From Pseudomonas sp. (GTDB lineage: Bacteria > Pseudomonadota > Gammaproteobacteria > Pseudomonadales > Pseudomonadaceae): a stretch of DNA of 5,715 nucleotides. Position 1 is the stretch's first letter; each line of letters begins with the position of its first letter. Under the pieces are notes generated by a model. It was not told the DNA's origin, made no database searches, and saw nothing but the letters and a program-made list of their open reading frames with translations. This document shows positions 4,571-5,715 of the stretch, piece after piece. The translations under genes and the position numbers were made by a program. The stretch covers positions 1 to 5,715 of the forward strand of contig JAQZAY010000244.1 of the NCBI GenBank assembly GCA_029239415.1. Reading direction: 5' to 3'.

Positions 4571-5653
4571 TCAGGCAGTGCGTCGCGCCTGGCGCCGGGC
4601 GACCTTGGCGCGGGTCAGCGGCAGCAGTTCGCGGCCATATTCCTCGGCGTCCTCCACGGGGTCGAAACCGCGGATGAGGAAAGTGCTCACGCCCAGGTCG
4701 TAGTAGGCCAGCAAGGCATCGGCGACCTGCTCGGCGGTGCCGACCAGCGCGGTGGAATTGTGACCACCGCCGACCAGGGCAGCGATGCCGGTCCACAGGC
4801 GTTCATCGACGCGCTCGCCCTTGGCCACGGTTTGCAGCAGGCGCTGCGCGCCAACACTCTGCGGCTTGTTGGCGATCACCGGGCCGGCACGCTCGAGCCG
4901 CGCGCGGGCCTGGCCAAGGATGCCCTCGGCCTTGGCCCAGGCCGCCTCCTCGGTGGCGGCGATGATCGGCCGAAACGACACGCTGAACTGTACCTGGCGG
5001 CCGTGGCGCGCCGCCTGCTGGCGCACCCGGGCGATGGTTTCGGCGGTCTGTTCCAGCGACTCGCCCCACAGGGCGAAGACGTCGGCGTGCTTGCCGGCCA
5101 CTTCCAGCGCGGCCTGCGACGAGCCGCCGAAATAGATCGGCAGGTGTGGCTGCTGGATCGGCTTGATCGCGGAGAAGGCGTTTTCGGCCTGGTAGTACTG
5201 GCCGGCGTGGTCGAAGGGTTTGTGTTCGGTCCAGACCTTGCGCACCACCTCGAGAAACTCGTCGGTACGGGCATAGCGCTGGTCGTGGTCGAGGTAGTCG
5301 CCCTCCTTGCGTTGTTCGGTGTCGTTGCCGCCGCTGATGACATGCACGGCCAGGCGGCCATCGAGCAGGTGCTCCAGGGTAGCCAGCTTGCGCGCAGCCA
5401 GCGTCGGGGCGACGAAGCCTGGACGGTGGGCCAGCAGGAAGTTGATGCGCGAGGTGGCCTGCCCCGCCAGCGCGGTGACCAGGAAGCCATCTGGCTGATC
5501 GGACCAGTAGCCGACCAGGATACGGTCGAAACCGGCTTGCTCATGAGCCTGGGCAAGGCGGGTGATGTAGGCCTTGTCGAAGACCGGGCCTGTTGGCTCG
5601 TGGATCTCCGAAGACAGCCGGTGGCCGATCATGCCGATGAATTGAACGCTCAT
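4571..5653 (-). CDS. LLM-class flavin-dependent monooxygenase, SsuD-like
   Basis: The 360-residue protein aligns by eye over its length with the FMNH2-dependent alkanesulfonate monooxygenase SsuD (about 380 residues), which releases sulfite from sulfonates. Shared blocks are 'PTLAARKLATLEHLLDGRLA' (83-102), 'SGGNDTEQRKEGDYLDHDQR' (107-126), 'QQPHLPIYFGGSS' (167-179), 'WGE' (196-198), 'SVGAQRLL' (266-273), 'LWTGIAALVGGG' (286-297) and 'STALVGTAEQVADALLAYYD' (300-319). SsuD residues important for catalysis are not kept: Cys54 falls on Q53, Arg226 and His228 on S226 and R228, Arg297 near V294-G295, and Tyr331 on F330. A related but distinct substrate is likely. Start ATG 5653 has AAGG about 9 nt upstream. 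It is the first operon gene in view; the binding-protein gene follows after 85 bp. A flavin reductase partner is not seen. Confidence 0.9.
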   Translation of the reverse strand: MSVQFIGMIGHRLSSEIHEPTGPVFDKAYITRLAQAHEQAGFDRILVGYWSDQPDGFLVTALAGQATSRINFLLAHRPGFVAPTLAARKLATLEHLLDGRLAVHVISGGNDTEQRKEGDYLDHDQRYARTDEFLEVVRKVWTEHKPFDHAGQYYQAENAFSAIKPIQQPHLPIYFGGSSQAALEVAGKHADVFALWGESLEQTAETIARVRQQAARHGRQVQFSVSFRPIIAATEEAAWAKAEGILGQARARLERAGPVIANKPQSVGAQRLLQTVAKGERVDERLWTGIAALVGGGHNSTALVGTAEQVADALLAYYDLGVSTFLIRGFDPVEDAEEYGRELLPLTRAKVARRQARRTA

Positions 5654-5715
5654 GGGAGATACCTTGGGTTCGTGGGCTGGGGCAAGGTTAGATGCTTTGG
5701 CGCTAAAAGAGCGCT
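5654..5715 (-). promoter_or_regulatory. Upstream region of the monooxygenase operon (partial), with a small dyad
   Basis: Only 62 bp of upstream sequence is available. It carries AAGG before the ATG and a dyad GCGCT-AAAAG-AGCGC at 5700-5714. I see no convincing -35/-10 pair and no GG-N10-GC sigma-54 element. The promoter, or an upstream operon gene, probably lies beyond the window edge. Confidence 0.25.

Noticed and set aside
1..5715. tRNA, rRNA, CRISPR array, insertion sequence or phage attachment site
   Set aside because: I saw no cloverleaf, no regularly spaced repeats, no transposase-like frame and no paired terminal repeats on either strand.

Overview
The window looks like accessory chromosome from a Pseudomonas (P. 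putida or P. fluorescens type). The coding DNA is GC-rich with strong G/C third positions. The gene content fits that genus: LysR regulator, SsuA-like binding protein, flavin-dependent monooxygenases, and a small DUF3077/DUF6124-like gene with a 'VPDPP' N-terminus. The genus is inferred from these protein patterns and was not tested by a search.

Left part (1-1408, + strand): the C-terminal 111 codons of a LysR-type regulator; an AT-rich intergenic stretch with two inverted repeats; a 36-40 codon ORF that reads like the severed N-terminus of an acyl-CoA dehydrogenase; and a complete class II aldolase/adducin-family gene that keeps the three zinc-binding histidines but appears to lack the catalytic glutamate.

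Middle part (1409-2212): no intact gene. A plausible sigma-70 promoter precedes about 185 nt able to fold into an elaborate RNA: a long nested helix, a hairpin, a GC-rich pseudoknot, a duplicated 9-mer that can swap partners, and a hairpin just before the start codon. It leads into a small DUF3077-like reading frame that seems broken by loss of one G near 1895. A strong hairpin at 2097-2145 ends this module where it meets the operon converging from the right.

Right part (2213-5653, - strand, read right to left): a compact operon of an SsuD-like flavin monooxygenase, a periplasmic SsuA/TauA-type binding protein with a signal peptide and GTG start, and an NtaA/SnaA/DszA-type FMN-dependent monooxygenase. 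The last two overlap by ATGA. The likely role is capture and desulfonation or oxidative cleavage of an organosulfur compound as a sulfur source. No ABC permease or ATPase, and no flavin reductase, lies in the window; they may be beyond 5715 or elsewhere. The SsuD-like enzyme departs from E. coli SsuD at every catalytic position I could align, so its substrate is probably not a simple alkanesulfonate.

The most unusual element is the structured leader at about 1603-1787.
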